Shown here one piece after another: positions 43,027 through 53,843 of a stretch of DNA of 64,000 bases. Position 1 is the first letter of the stretch. Each line of letters starts with the position of its first letter. The notes under the pieces were generated by a model. It made no database searches. It saw only the letters and a list, made by a program, of their open reading frames with translations, and was not told the DNA's origin. The stretch is taken from assembly GCA_949751835.1 (NCBI GenBank), contig CATKHK010000076.1, forward strand, positions 156,330 to 220,329. Reading direction: 5' to 3'. The position numbers and the translations under genes are program-made. The stretch is from Blepharisma japonicum. Its lineage: Eukaryota > Ciliophora > Heterotrichea > Heterotrichida > Blepharismidae.

Positions 43027-43239
43027 TTAAGGTTTATAGTAACAGCAAACAATAGCTTTAATTAAAAAAATTCTTATATAATTAAAGCGATTCCCATCTC
43101 TTAAATTTTTTTGTTTGCTAAAATTAGCTTCCAAGACTCTAAACTTTAAAGAGAAATTGCCTTTTCCAAGCTTACAAACTTTTATCAAAATTTTAACTTT
43201 TAATTTGGTTTCTTCTTCAGCCAAAGATTTGTGACCCAT
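43027..43239 (-). CDS. Possible small basic protein
   Basis: 70 codons from an ATG, stop TAA, divergent to the glutaryl-CoA dehydrogenase gene 52 bp away. Lys/Arg-rich start and a hydrophobic C-terminus ending in a Cys pair; no family. The short length and AT-rich setting make it doubtful. Confidence 0.25.
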   Translation of the reverse strand: MGHKSLAEEETKLKVKILIKVCKLGKGNFSLKFRVLEANFSKQKNLRDGNRFNYIRIFLIKAIVCCYYKP

Positions 43240-43291
43240 AGTTAAAATTTAACATTAAATTCCCATCATTGTTTTAAACTGTCCATATTTT

Positions 43292-44491
43292 ATGTACAAT
43301 TTTAATCCAGCCATGATTCGATCGATAAGAAGAGTAGCTCAAAGAAGCATCTCCTTTTCATGGGAAGATCCTTTAAATCTTGAAAGTTTATTAACGGATG
43401 AAGAAAAATTAATAAGAGATAGCGCCCGAAATTTTGCTCAGCAAAAACTAAAGCCTAAAATCTTACAAGATTTTAGAAATGAATCTGGAGAAAGAGATAT
43501 AATTAAACTCCTTGGCGAACAAGGATTTTTTTCTGATGAGCCCATTGGCAATGTTGCTTATGGACTTATTAATAAAGAACTAGACGCTGTAGACAGTGGC
43601 TACAGAACTTCTTTAAGTGTCCAAAATGGACTTGTGTTATTCCCACTAAGGAGTTATGCTAAAAATTCCATTAAAGAAAAATATGTCCCAAAGTTGGAGT
43701 CTGGGGATTATGTGGGCTGCTTTTGTTTGACAGAAGCCAACCATGGGTCTAACCCTGAGGCTATGGAAACAAGAGTTCAAAAAAAAGGCTCAAAATACGT
43801 AATAAATGGCTCGAAAATATGAATCTCTAATGCTCCTCTTGCTGATGTCTTTATAGTTTGGGGAAAAGACCAAACAGGAGATGTTATCGGCTTTGTGGTA
43901 GAAAAAGATACTCCAGGGCTCTCAGTAACAAAAATCCAAGGAAAGCTGTCTTTAAGAGCAAGCTCTACAGGTATAGTAAGTTTTCACGATGTTGAGGTAG
44001 ATGAAGAAAACATGCTACAAGTAAGAGGGATGAAAGGGCCATTATCATGCCTAGGAGAAGCTAGATTTGGGATCGCTTGGTCTTCATTTGGAGCTGCTGA
44101 AGCTTGCTATAAAATCGCAAGAAACTATACATTGGAACGAAAACAGTTTGGGAGACCTTTAGCCCAAACCCAATTAGTCCAGAAAAAATTAGCTGATATG
44201 GCTACTGAAATTTCTCTAGGATTATTAGCTGCGTATCATGTTTCTAAATTAAAGGATGAAGGCAAAGTAACACCTCAGATGGTATCTATTTTGAAAAGAA
44301 ATGCTTGCCAAAAGTCGTTACAGATAGCCAGAGAAGCTAGAGATATGCTAGGAGGGAATGGAATTGTTGATGAGTATGATGTTTTAAGGCATGCTATGAA
44401 TCTTGAAGCAGTCAATACTTATGAAGGAACTGCAGATATACATGCACTTATCATTGGAAAAGGAATTACAGGTTTGCAAGCATTTTCTTAA
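43292..44491 (+). CDS. GCDH: Glutaryl-CoA dehydrogenase (mitochondrial)
   Basis: 399 residues, one UGA-Trp ('NGSKIWISNAP'); stop TAA. The first 20 residues are Arg/Ser-rich, a likely mitochondrial presequence. Acyl-CoA-dehydrogenase landmarks: '[16 protein letters not shown]', '[14 protein letters not shown]', '[25 protein letters not shown]', '[36 protein letters not shown]'. The last, with the catalytic Glu (about 378) in 'NTYEGT', is nearly diagnostic of GCDH, which oxidises and decarboxylates glutaryl-CoA to crotonyl-CoA in Lys/Trp catabolism. Confidence 0.93.
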
Positions 44492-44568
44492 TTATCTTAA
44501 TTAAATCCTTTTAAACCTAAAAACTTCTCACTCTTAAATAAAAACTCATATTGTGGTGAAATAATAAA

Positions 44569-45123
44569 ATGAGAGCACTCTTTCTCGCATTTTTGATTGG
44601 AACTGTCTTTGATATCAACCCAGGCTTCTCAGCAAGAAGAGCCAGAGCTGAATCAACAAGCCCAAATGATCTTGAAATCCACCAAATAATTTCAGGCTTA
44701 CTTGAAGGTCTCCCAACAGAAGCTCAATACCCAGAAATCAGAGATTGCATATCAAATACAGATAAAATTTCTGAAAATTTCTCCTTGGCTATATCTAGCT
44801 ATAAAGCATCCACTGCAGAATCTGCAATCCAAAGCCTTAAATACCTTGGTGCAGCTTTAAATGAACTCCCAAGATTCCTTGATTGCAACCCAGTAGAAAG
44901 AGACTTATCAAGGGTGTATCACTCTTTAAATGTATTCCAAAACCCTCTAACCTTTAGTTTTGTTGAAAATAAAAGCATTGAAGTCAATGAAAGAGAAATC
45001 CACTGGTATCTTGACCAAGCTATGAAATTCTTTGAAGCCAAAAGATGGAAAGATTTCGGGTTTTATCTTGGAACTTGTCTAGGCAAGGTTGGAGGGTCAG
45101 GAATACAAGTAATTGGATATTAA
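44569..45123 (+). CDS. Hypothetical secreted protein
   Basis: 184 residues, stop TAA. Signal peptide-like start ('MRALFLAFLIGTVFDI'), then a helical domain with several Cys and pairs of 'NPLTFSFVENKSIEVNEREI' type. The pattern 'IRDCISNTDKISENFSLAISSYKASTAESAIQSLKYLGAALNELPRFLDC' recalls small helical ciliate proteins of unknown role. Family not recognised. Confidence 0.65.
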   Translation: MRALFLAFLIGTVFDINPGFSARRARAESTSPNDLEIHQIISGLLEGLPTEAQYPEIRDCISNTDKISENFSLAISSYKASTAESAIQSLKYLGAALNELPRFLDCNPVERDLSRVYHSLNVFQNPLTFSFVENKSIEVNEREIHWYLDQAMKFFEAKRWKDFGFYLGTCLGKVGGSGIQVIGY

Positions 45124-45274
45124 ACTTATTTCTCAAATATTCCTATTCTTAAATTATCACGCTTATAAAATGCGAAATTTAAAAATTTTTTAAATTTCTT
45201 ATAAGTGCTATTCAAAGAAATATAGACGATATATATGATATAAATGCATAACAACCACCAGGTGAATAATAATA

Positions 45275-48200
45275 ATGTTTCCATTATGGCTGATTGCAGT
45301 CTTTAGTCTTTCTTCTGCTCAGAATGAAATAGACATTCTAGACGGTATGACTGTGACTAACAATGTTACGAGTATAGCTGGTGGATCCAAAATATACAAG
45401 TTCCATATTTCTAGCGTTATCCCAGATGAAGATCTCGCAATCTCTCTTACCACCTTTTCAGATTGGTCAGACCCAGACATGTACGTAAAAAAAGACGCAA
45501 AGCCAACTACGACAGATTTTGACTGGGCTAGTGTCGCCTTTGGAATGGGCTCAATTTTGATTTCATCTTCAGAGCTGTCAAATAGCACAGATTACCTCAT
45601 TCTGGTGTCATGCTATACTTATTGCAGATATGCTCTTACAGTGGCCTATACAAGTGAAATTTTCCTGATTCCAGGATTGCCAATGTCAGGAAATCTTACA
45701 GCAGGTCGGCAAGCCGTATATAAAATTATGACGGAAAATTATTGGAGTTTCCTAGAAATTGCGGCCTCAGCGACTTTTGGGGAATTCCAGCTTTTTGTAA
45801 ACAAAGGGGACATTGATCCGACTGCAGACAATTCTTTGCCAATAGAGCACAACTGGCATTCAGGTCAAGATTTTTATGTCGAAAATCCTAAAAATGATGA
45901 AATATATAGGGCAGCAATTGTGGCACTTACTGATGTCCAATATACCATAACAGCAACTTCTCCAAGCAACAATATACAAGCTTTGCAAGCATCAGTTCCA
46001 GTCAGAGGGTCTGTAGGAGGTGGACAATGTAACGCATATGTTATTGCAGTCGACGATCCAAATGAGACTTTAGTCATAAATTTAACTCCATTTTCAGGCG
46101 ATGCTGATATATATGTAAGTGCTGGGAAGGTTCCTTCTATAACTGAATTTGATTTTGCAGCAAGAAAGTATGGGAACGATACTCTTGTTATAGACAAAGA
46201 AATGAGACAGTCTATAGGAAGCCCAACTGGATTTTATTATATTTCCATATGTGGGTTTATGGACTCTACCTATTCATTGACTGTGTCTATCAATAAAAAT
46301 AGCTTTACTCCTTTGACTGCTGGAGTCCCAGAGACTGGCTATGTGAATTATCTTGATATAGATTTATTCTACTTTGAGCTACAAATTAATAAAAATTATA
46401 ACATTACTGTGCAGGTCACAGCTTTAGAAGGAAATCCTGATTTATATGCAAAGCTTTGTACAAGCGGTGATATTTATGACTGTGTGTTTATAAAAGAAGA
46501 TATTACTAATCCAGGGCTGGATATTCATTATTCAAACCATTCTACTGGAAGTGATACTATTAATATCGCTCATAGGTCGAACAAATGCTCAAAGGCAGAA
46601 ACGTGTAAGTATGTTATTGGGGTCGCAGGGGCAAGTGTTCAGACTAGCTTTTTTACGGTAGTTGCGTTGCTTGATCTTAGCTCAGAGCTGAGACTTCAAG
46701 ATGGAAGGCCTACGTCGGGGAGTATACAAGGGTCGGGGTATAAATATTTTGTGTATGATGTCTTTAATATTACAGCGACTCAGATTGATTTTTCATTGAC
46801 ACCAATAATAGGGAATCCTGATTTGTATGTGTCTACTACTGGCAAGCCAAATATTACTTATTTTGAAAAGTCATCAAATAAAGCTGCAACTGAAATTGAC
46901 TCAGTTTCATATGTCAGAGGTGAAGACGGCAAAGAAGATTTAATAGGATCTTATCACGTCGCTGTGTATTCTGCATCTACAACCACATTTTCAATTGTTG
47001 CTAAAGAAACGCTTCCAATCAAAAACACCACAATCCAACTCTACCCAGGCCATCCTCAAAAAGACACTGTATATAATGTAACTGATGGAGACTACCGAAT
47101 TTATTACTTCACAGCTCATTATACAGCCGAAACCAAGCAACCTTTCAGAATTACCCTTACCCCAATCACAGGAAAATACTCAATTTATGCTGCTAACTCA
47201 CTTGCAAACTTAGATTGGAACACTGAAATATTTTTCTATAACTGGAGAAGCGACTCTAATTCTACTGATATAACTAATACCATTACAATAGACACAAATG
47301 ATCCAGCCTATCTTTTGACCACAACTTACTTAGTTTTAGTCATTGCTGAGCAGTTCTCTGACGATTCAGCTACTTATTCAATTGTTTACTCAATCGGAGA
47401 TGGAGTAGTGATATTATCTGAAGACATTCCATATAATGGCCAAGTTGAAGAAAAGAAATACGACTATTACAGATTCCCTGTTTTCTATAACCATGAAGAC
47501 ATTACTATTACAGTCACGGCTTTAACTGGGGATCCAGATCTCTATATTACTGCTAGCCCTGAAAAACCACAACCTTCTAAATCTGATAATGAATTTCGTT
47601 CAAATAACTTCGGAAGCGAAGTCCTCACAATTACATGGGGAGATATTCAGCCTAAGTGTCCAACCCTTCCAGACCAATACACCCACGGCAGTCCTACTAA
47701 TTGTAACCTTTATATTGCTGTTTATGGATTTTCTGCTTCAACTTACACAATTAAGATTCATCCTCGTAGGAATCTTCCTTCTCCTCTTATGATAGGAACC
47801 CCAGAAATCCATCAGGTAAATAAAACTCAAGAGGATTATTACTATGTGACTATCAATGCATTTCTTCCATTATCAGTGACTTCTCAGCCTCTTCAAGGTG
47901 ACCCTGATCTCTTTATGAACATTTTCGACGTTATAAAGGCCGGGTATGACTTAACCAAATGGCAGCTTCCTACAAGGACAAATTCGAGCTATTGGTCACA
48001 ATCTACAGTTATGACTGACGAAATTGATATTTCCTCTGGAGATTTGTTAATTGTTTGCCCTAGTGGAAATTGTATAGCACTTATAGGAGTTTATTGCTTT
48101 AGTGATTCTTGTATGTACAGCTTAAATGTGCAGCAAGAAGAAATTACAATTATTTATGAAAATGTTCCGACATATGGGTATGCTGACCAAAATCAATATG

Positions 48201-50476
48201 TGTATTATTCATATTATTGTGATAAAGATGACACTGATTTCTTGATTACTGTAACCCCTCTTAGCAACGGAGATCCTGATTTATTTATCTCAATGGGAAG
48301 AGCTGCAAAGCCAACTCGTGAAAGATTTGACTGGGCTTCACAAAATTGGTCAGGAGAATCGTTGCTTATTAGCAAAGACAGCCCTTTTTTTAATGATAAA
48401 CTAACCATGAGAGGCACATATATAATTGGAGTTTTAGGTGTGATTTCAGGCTCTTTTACATTGACAGTAAACAACCATATAATTCCTGTCACCAGGCTAT
48501 ATTCGGGTATTCCTCAACAAGGGAGACTTGCAAAAAATTCAGCTGCTTATTATTCTTTCTTTAATACGTTAATGGTTGATATCGTTATAAGCCTAGTCCC
48601 TACAACTGGCACTCCAACCCTTCTAGCAAGCTACGATTATGGATTTGGAGAAGAATTCTTTGAGCAGCTGCCTTCATTAGACCATTACACTTGGTCCTCA
48701 ATTACTGCAAATAATAGATACGTCATTTATATTCCTGCTAGTGATCCATATTTTTGCACATACTGCAATATCCTAATTGCTGTAAATACAACAGACTCTA
48801 ACTGCACCTACAGTATTACTGCAAATAATAACCAAACTTTTACTGTTTTACAAAATGGGATTCCTTTCAGATCTAACATTATGCCTCAAAGGTGGCAGTT
48901 TTATTCCTTTGAAATCACAGAGAGAACAGACTTTGACATTTTGTTTACATCCTTCAGTGGTGACATTGATGCTTATGTGTCTACTAATAAGTCAGTTAAT
49001 TACGAAAATTCTCAATGGTTTGCATTTTCTAGCCAAAAAATTGACTTTATTGGAATCAAAACAAGTGACACGAATTTCATCGTAGGGACATATTATATTG
49101 GAATTAACACTTATTTAGAAGCCACTTATTCAGTGATGGTTCATACAAGAAATACATATGCTACTCTTGTCGATGGCTGGCCAGTCACATATGGACTTGA
49201 ATACAGCAGAAGCCAAAAGGTCTATTTCCAGTTTGGAAACCACTTTTATTTCACCGGACCAGTTTTCTGCACGTTGACTCCTTTAAGTCCTGACTTTTGG
49301 CCAAGAGTTTATGCAGATTTCCAGCCGTCAGGTCAGCGTAAAGATTTCCCTAACCAATTTGGTTCAAAATACAAATTTGAAATGGAACAATATGATCCTT
49401 TGTATGACGAATTACAAATGAGTTTCCACGAGACTGGATTTGGCAGTCTAAATATCGCTGTTTATGGAAGCGAACATGGAGTTCATTCAGAAGTCGATTT
49501 TGGACAATTTGACCTATATTGCTCAGCTAGCATGGAAATGGTTACATTAAAGGTAGGAACAGACAGATATGACTATTTATCAAGCCCTATCACAAGGAAA
49601 AGATTTGAGCTTACTGTCAACGAAAAAGGGAAGCTTGACGTATATGTAATCCCATGTGAAGGAAAACTAAAGCTTGAAATTTCTTCTAATTGGACCTTAA
49701 TAAGTCAAGAAGCCCCTGACGTATATGTAGGAAGTCTAACTGACGGCAGAATCCAAGGAAGCATAAATAACGCACTCGGGACTTATTATGTCACAGTTTC
49801 CCTTGTAGAAACTCTTAAAAATGCAACCTTTCAAATGACAACCATTTTCACAAAAGCAGGAGATCAAGCACCAAAAAATCTAGCCCCAGGTCATGATGGG
49901 CTTTTGAAATGGGAAAGAAAAGATGGGAAAAAAATAAAAGTCATATGGAGTCCTATTGAATATGAAGGAGGCAGACCATATGAAACTCCAAAATCTGTGG
50001 AGTATCATGTAATATTTACAGATGATGAGGATGTACAAATGATGACAGCTTGTGGGATGCATACTGCTGCTAATGCAGGACGAGCTAAATATGTAGGCTC
50101 TTTGTATGGAAGTGAGGCTAATGAGCTTGAAGTGGATCTGCCAAGTAATATTGGGTTTATTAATGTGATTGCAGTGGCTCAAGGAGCTAAAAATATGATG
50201 CTAGGGTTAGTGGTTTATGATCCTACACAAATAGTGCTAACTAGGAGAAGGAATCATGGGATTGGCCAAATCATTTTCTGGGGAGCTGCGCTAATTCTGT
50301 TAGGGTCTGTGTTTACAGCTATTTACTTTTATAGGAAGTTCAAGAAGGTCAAGCAAGAATTGCAGTATGAGATGACGGATGTGAGAAATGTGGCATCAGT
50401 TTCGTCAGGAAGTATTGAGGTGTCTGCTTTATCAACAAGAAATAGACAATATAGTCCTTTGGTCCAAGAGTCATAA
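45275..50476 (+). CDS. Giant type-I surface protein with about 12 PPC-like repeats
   Basis: 1733 residues, no intron, stop TAA; all Trp are UGG. Signal peptide at 1-15. Roughly twelve units of about 120 residues follow, each marked by 'GDPDLYI'-like cores (SDPDMYV, SGDADIYV, EGNPDLYA, IGNPDLYV, TGDPDLYI, QGDPDLFM, NGDPDLFI, SGDIDAYV) and a closing 'G.Y.I.V....A.Y.I' strand, typical of bacterial pre-peptidase C-terminal (PPC) beta-sandwiches. A fibronectin-like domain lies near 1530-1640, one TM near 1665-1687, then a short cytoplasmic tail. Many N-glycosylation sequons. Role unknown: adhesion or surface coat is the simplest guess. Confidence 0.85.
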   Translation: MFPLWLIAVFSLSSAQNEIDILDGMTVTNNVTSIAGGSKIYKFHISSVIPDEDLAISLTTFSDWSDPDMYVKKDAKPTTTDFDWASVAFGMGSILISSSELSNSTDYLILVSCYTYCRYALTVAYTSEIFLIPGLPMSGNLTAGRQAVYKIMTENYWSFLEIAASATFGEFQLFVNKGDIDPTADNSLPIEHNWHSGQDFYVENPKNDEIYRAAIVALTDVQYTITATSPSNNIQALQASVPVRGSVGGGQCNAYVIAVDDPNETLVINLTPFSGDADIYVSAGKVPSITEFDFAARKYGNDTLVIDKEMRQSIGSPTGFYYISICGFMDSTYSLTVSINKNSFTPLTAGVPETGYVNYLDIDLFYFELQINKNYNITVQVTALEGNPDLYAKLCTSGDIYDCVFIKEDITNPGLDIHYSNHSTGSDTINIAHRSNKCSKAETCKYVIGVAGASVQTSFFTVVALLDLSSELRLQDGRPTSGSIQGSGYKYFVYDVFNITATQIDFSLTPIIGNPDLYVSTTGKPNITYFEKSSNKAATEIDSVSYVRGEDGKEDLIGSYHVAVYSASTTTFSIVAKETLPIKNTTIQLYPGHPQKDTVYNVTDGDYRIYYFTAHYTAETKQPFRITLTPITGKYSIYAANSLANLDWNTEIFFYNWRSDSNSTDITNTITIDTNDPAYLLTTTYLVLVIAEQFSDDSATYSIVYSIGDGVVILSEDIPYNGQVEEKKYDYYRFPVFYNHEDITITVTALTGDPDLYITASPEKPQPSKSDNEFRSNNFGSEVLTITWGDIQPKCPTLPDQYTHGSPTNCNLYIAVYGFSASTYTIKIHPRRNLPSPLMIGTPEIHQVNKTQEDYYYVTINAFLPLSVTSQPLQGDPDLFMNIFDVIKAGYDLTKWQLPTRTNSSYWSQSTVMTDEIDISSGDLLIVCPSGNCIALIGVYCFSDSCMYSLNVQQEEITIIYENVPTYGYADQNQYVYYSYYCDKDDTDFLITVTPLSNGDPDLFISMGRAAKPTRERFDWASQNWSGESLLISKDSPFFNDKLTMRGTYIIGVLGVISGSFTLTVNNHIIPVTRLYSGIPQQGRLAKNSAAYYSFFNTLMVDIVISLVPTTGTPTLLASYDYGFGEEFFEQLPSLDHYTWSSITANNRYVIYIPASDPYFCTYCNILIAVNTTDSNCTYSITANNNQTFTVLQNGIPFRSNIMPQRWQFYSFEITERTDFDILFTSFSGDIDAYVSTNKSVNYENSQWFAFSSQKIDFIGIKTSDTNFIVGTYYIGINTYLEATYSVMVHTRNTYATLVDGWPVTYGLEYSRSQKVYFQFGNHFYFTGPVFCTLTPLSPDFWPRVYADFQPSGQRKDFPNQFGSKYKFEMEQYDPLYDELQMSFHETGFGSLNIAVYGSEHGVHSEVDFGQFDLYCSASMEMVTLKVGTDRYDYLSSPITRKRFELTVNEKGKLDVYVIPCEGKLKLEISSNWTLISQEAPDVYVGSLTDGRIQGSINNALGTYYVTVSLVETLKNATFQMTTIFTKAGDQAPKNLAPGHDGLLKWERKDGKKIKVIWSPIEYEGGRPYETPKSVEYHVIFTDDEDVQMMTACGMHTAANAGRAKYVGSLYGSEANELEVDLPSNIGFINVIAVAQGAKNMMLGLVVYDPTQIVLTRRRNHGIGQIIFWGAALILLGSVFTAIYFYRKFKKVKQELQYEMTDVRNVASVSSGSIEVSALSTRNRQYSPLVQES

Positions 50477-50576
50477 TAAAAAATCATTAATTAGATGAAT
50501 TCGACTATTTAATTTTTTTAATTATTTTATATTACTTATATAATACTAAATAATTACAATAAATTTATTTATCAAA

Positions 50577-51695
50577 TTAAAATCTATGCCTTCCCATCCC
50601 AATATTCCCTAGATTTCCAATAGGCCTTGATATTAAATTCGCTCCAGCCTGTCTTAAATTCTCTCCATTTGTTTTTCCCCTTCCAAATGACATTGGAGAT
50701 ATTCTGCTCTCATTAATCTGATTCATGCTTTCCAATTTTATAAACGATCTTTCATTAACAGGACTTTCATTATTTGATGCAAGCTTACTAGGCCTCACTG
50801 GGCTTAAACTGTCCATTCTCATAGTAGGTGATGGCGGGCTTTTAATTATTCCAAAAAACGGATGCTGCAAGCATTGCTCGGCATTGGGTCTTAATGATGA
50901 GTCTCATACTAATAAAGACTCAATAAAATTAATTGCATCTGGAGAAGCATTTGGGATAATATTTTGTATAGGAATTTTTACGTATTGAGGAAAACTGTAA
51001 TTCATTAGTGCAGCTAGTCGTTGGCCTTCAACTCAGTCAGTAGGAGTTCCAAGGACAGAGCATATACGGTTAAGCTGATCAGCTTCATTTGTACCAGGAA
51101 ATAGAGGCCTCATAAGATAAAGCTCTGCCATTATGCAGCCAACTGCAAATAAATCTACTTGAAAATTATATCTTCTGCTATGAAGCAATATTTCTGGAGC
51201 TCTATATCAGCGAGTCGCTACATAATCTGTATATGGAGGTTGACTTCTGATTTCTCTTGCCAGCCCAAAATCAGCGATTTTATACGTGCCTTCGTTCACC
51301 AAAATATTATCAGGCTTCATATCTCTATGAAAAAATCCTTTTCTATGTAGCTCAGATAATCCATTAAGAACTTGTAAAATGAGATCCTTTATCTGCGATT
51401 CTGTCATCGGTGAAGAAAATTCATTCATCATCTGTATTATGTTTTTCTCACAGTATTCAAACACAAGATGAAGCTCGTCATTAGCGCGGATAACTTCTTT
51501 AAGTCTCACTATGTTTGGATGTGTAATTTTTCTGAGGACTTTTATTTCTCTTAACTCAAGACACTCTTCTCAGCTATAAAATTTCTTTTTCATCTTCTTA
51601 ATAGCAACTATTTCTCCAGTATCTTTTATTACAGCTTTGCTTACACAACCATATGTGCCGTCGCCGAGGTTTTTAATCACTTTGTACCTCTCCAT
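50577..51695 (-). CDS. MAK/ICK/RCK-family protein kinase
   Basis: 372 residues with several UGA-Trp (including 'ATRWYRAPE', 'PTDWVEGQ' and 'LLVWDSS'); stop TAA. Kinase domain 4-285: 'LGDGTYGCV', 'VAIKKMKKK', '[10 protein letters not shown]', 'DFGLAREI' and a 'TDY' activation motif ('[17 protein letters not shown]'). TDY and the '[23 protein letters not shown]' insert match MAK/ICK kinases, which control cilium length in protists and animals. The C-terminal 85 residues are Ser/Pro/Arg-rich, disordered and probably regulatory. Confidence 0.9.
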
Positions 51696-52275
51696 GATAT
51701 TTTAAAAATAGGATAATTTGGAGCATAAAATGAGCGATATTATAATGTAATCCTTTGTGATGATATTTATGGGAGTAAAAATCAATACGAATATTTAATA
51801 AATAATAAGGAAACAAGATATATTGAGGTAAAAAAATTAAAATTTATTAAAGCTAAGATGTAAATGAAAAGTTGAGAAGAGATTATTAATTGATTGGGAA
51901 TTAGAAGGCAAAGGCTAATTTTTCATATGATATATTCAATAATTAGATCGCAATATAATTGAAGTTTTTCAAAAAGATAGATTATTAATTTAATACTAAC
52001 CATTGTTATAATTGTTTTCCTCTAAAATAGGCATATATTATTACGACGGTGACTAAAATGTGAGTCGGAAATTTATAATTTTAAAAAATTGAGGTAAATT
52101 GCAATTTTAGAACAAGATTAAAATTGATAAAAGCGGTTTATAGTTTCAATATTATATTTTGAATTATCTGTGTTTTACTAATAAAAGCATATAAGCAACT
52201 TTAATTTGTTATAGGTAAATAATAATTATAGCTGACATTGCATAGCTATAAAAATATTGTAATCAATCTTTAACC

Positions 52276-52319
52276 GATTTCCTTATTAAAAATTAACGGA
52301 ATTTATAAACATTTAAAAC
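52276..52319 (+). repeat. 44-bp module, copy 1
   Basis: Begins GATTTCCTTATTAAA and contains AACGGAATTTATAAAC; identical over all 44 bp to copy 2. Flanks are only loosely similar. Confidence 0.9.
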
Positions 52320-53025
52320 AAGCCTATCATTTACAAGAGCACTTATGCCAAATAATCATCAATAGAAACAACAAAGTATTTCTCTATATTTATGCAAAAA
52401 CAATACATTATAAGTCATTGAATTCTAGAAAAATCACAACTGAACACAATGGCTTATAATTTGCATTTATGAAAGCAAAACAGGTATTCAACATAATGTT
52501 GATTCTGGTATTCAAAAGCCTTTACATTTAAATATCTGATTCAAATATCAGTTAGATACAAATTGCCATAAATTATTATCATATCGAAAAAGAAAATTTT
52601 CAATCTTAAATTAATTGTGTCGCTTTCTATTTTGAACTTGTATTTTCATAATAAAATGATCATAAGAAATGTTGCATCATAATTGACTAGGAGAATTAGC
52701 TATAATAAAGAAGTAAAAAAGACTCAGAAAAATATAAAATGGCTTATCCTTTTTTATTATACTATTATGCTCACAAAATAATTCCCTGTTTTAATATAAA
52801 ACATCTTAGATATGTTTGCGAATTGGGATAAGCAAAAATAGTACAATCCTCTTTAATTTTGTGGAAGATATTATCATAGAAGCTTCATCAAATATATTTA
52901 AAGACTGAAAAAAACTTCTTTACGAAAACAGATTTTGCGAAATTGAAGCAATTTTAAAGGAATTTAAATAAAATATATCAAAAAAGAAAAAGCTATAATA
53001 TATATATTTATATAGAGATAGATGT

Positions 53026-53330
53026 AGAGCTTATAGCAGGATTTTCCTAGCGCTAATTGCAATCTATATTTGGCCAGAGTTTATGCCTGAAGATCTTATT
53101 TGAAAGTTTAAAAAGATTGACACCAAATCAGAAAGGAAGAAAGAAATTCTTTTCAATTACTGCTGAAGTTTATTGAGCTAATTATATAAATTTATATTAT
53201 CAATTGGAAAATGTTGAACATGGTACTGGCTTAGAGCCTGAAGAGGTTGCACATAGCTTAAAAAGAGCTTTCATCAAGTCACCTAATCTTGGAACATGAT
53301 TGCTTTTATGCATATTACTTTAAAATAGAG
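53026..53330 (+). pseudogene. Decayed coding remnant in repeat unit 1
   Basis: Read with UGA as Trp, the plus strand shows frame-broken pieces such as 'YIWPEFMPEDLIWKFKKID' and, one frame away, 'NVEHGTGLEPEEVAHSLKRA', each ending at UAA. A related piece lies near 54510-54700 in unit 2 ('IQIYGW', 'LIPED', 'NRIRKKRRIRS'). I cannot name the family. Confidence 0.35.
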
Positions 53331-53735
53331 CGAATTAATCTGTTCATCTTGCTAATTAGCCACAGCTGAACTTTATTAATGGTTTCTCTTAATCTTTCAA
53401 TTAACACTCCATCATTCTTGGATTTCAAGTGACTTTTTATGTAACCAACTTTGCTCTCTACAAATGCAAATTGGGGTACATATGGAACGTTGAAAATAAC
53501 TCTCATAGCAAGAAAAATGTATAAATTTAGATTTTCAGGTGTCTTAGTGCCACGATGTGCAGGAATTATTGCTTTAAGATCAATAATTTTAAAAATTAAC
53601 AATTCGAAAACTCTGCTCAGCTCATTCAAAACTAAATTAAATGGATAAGTTAGTTTATAGCTTCGATTTCATTTTTTGCATAACTCATTTTTACCTATAT
53701 AAGGGTAGAATCAAGTTTAATTTGTTAAATAGCAA
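53315..53735 (-). mobile_element. Transposase C-terminal fragment, Tc1/mariner (IS630-like) type
   Basis: Reading the minus strand with UGA as Trp gives about 140 codons, beginning after a UAA and ending at UAA (53315). It contains 'PAHRGTKTPENLN' and then 'VPYVPQFAFVESKVGYIKSH', which fits the DDE transposase pattern 'DN.PIHRS...LPPYSP.LNPIE..W..LK'. The Glu of 'FVESK' sits at the third catalytic position; the Asp expected before the His is Ile ('AIIPAH'). The N-terminal DNA-binding and first catalytic parts are missing, so this is a remnant. It sits directly before module copy 2. Confidence 0.55.
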
Positions 53736-53799
53736 ATAAAAATTTACAACTAATATTGCATAATACAAAATTATTTTAATTAATAAAAATCATTTAACA

Positions 53800-53843
53800 G
53801 ATTTCCTTATTAAAAATTAACGGAATTTATAAACATTTAAAAC
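53800..53843 (+). repeat. 44-bp module, copy 2
   Basis: Identical to copy 1 across 44 bp. The preceding 100 bp also share patches with copy 1 (for example TTTAATTTGTTA and ATTGCATA). Confidence 0.9.
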
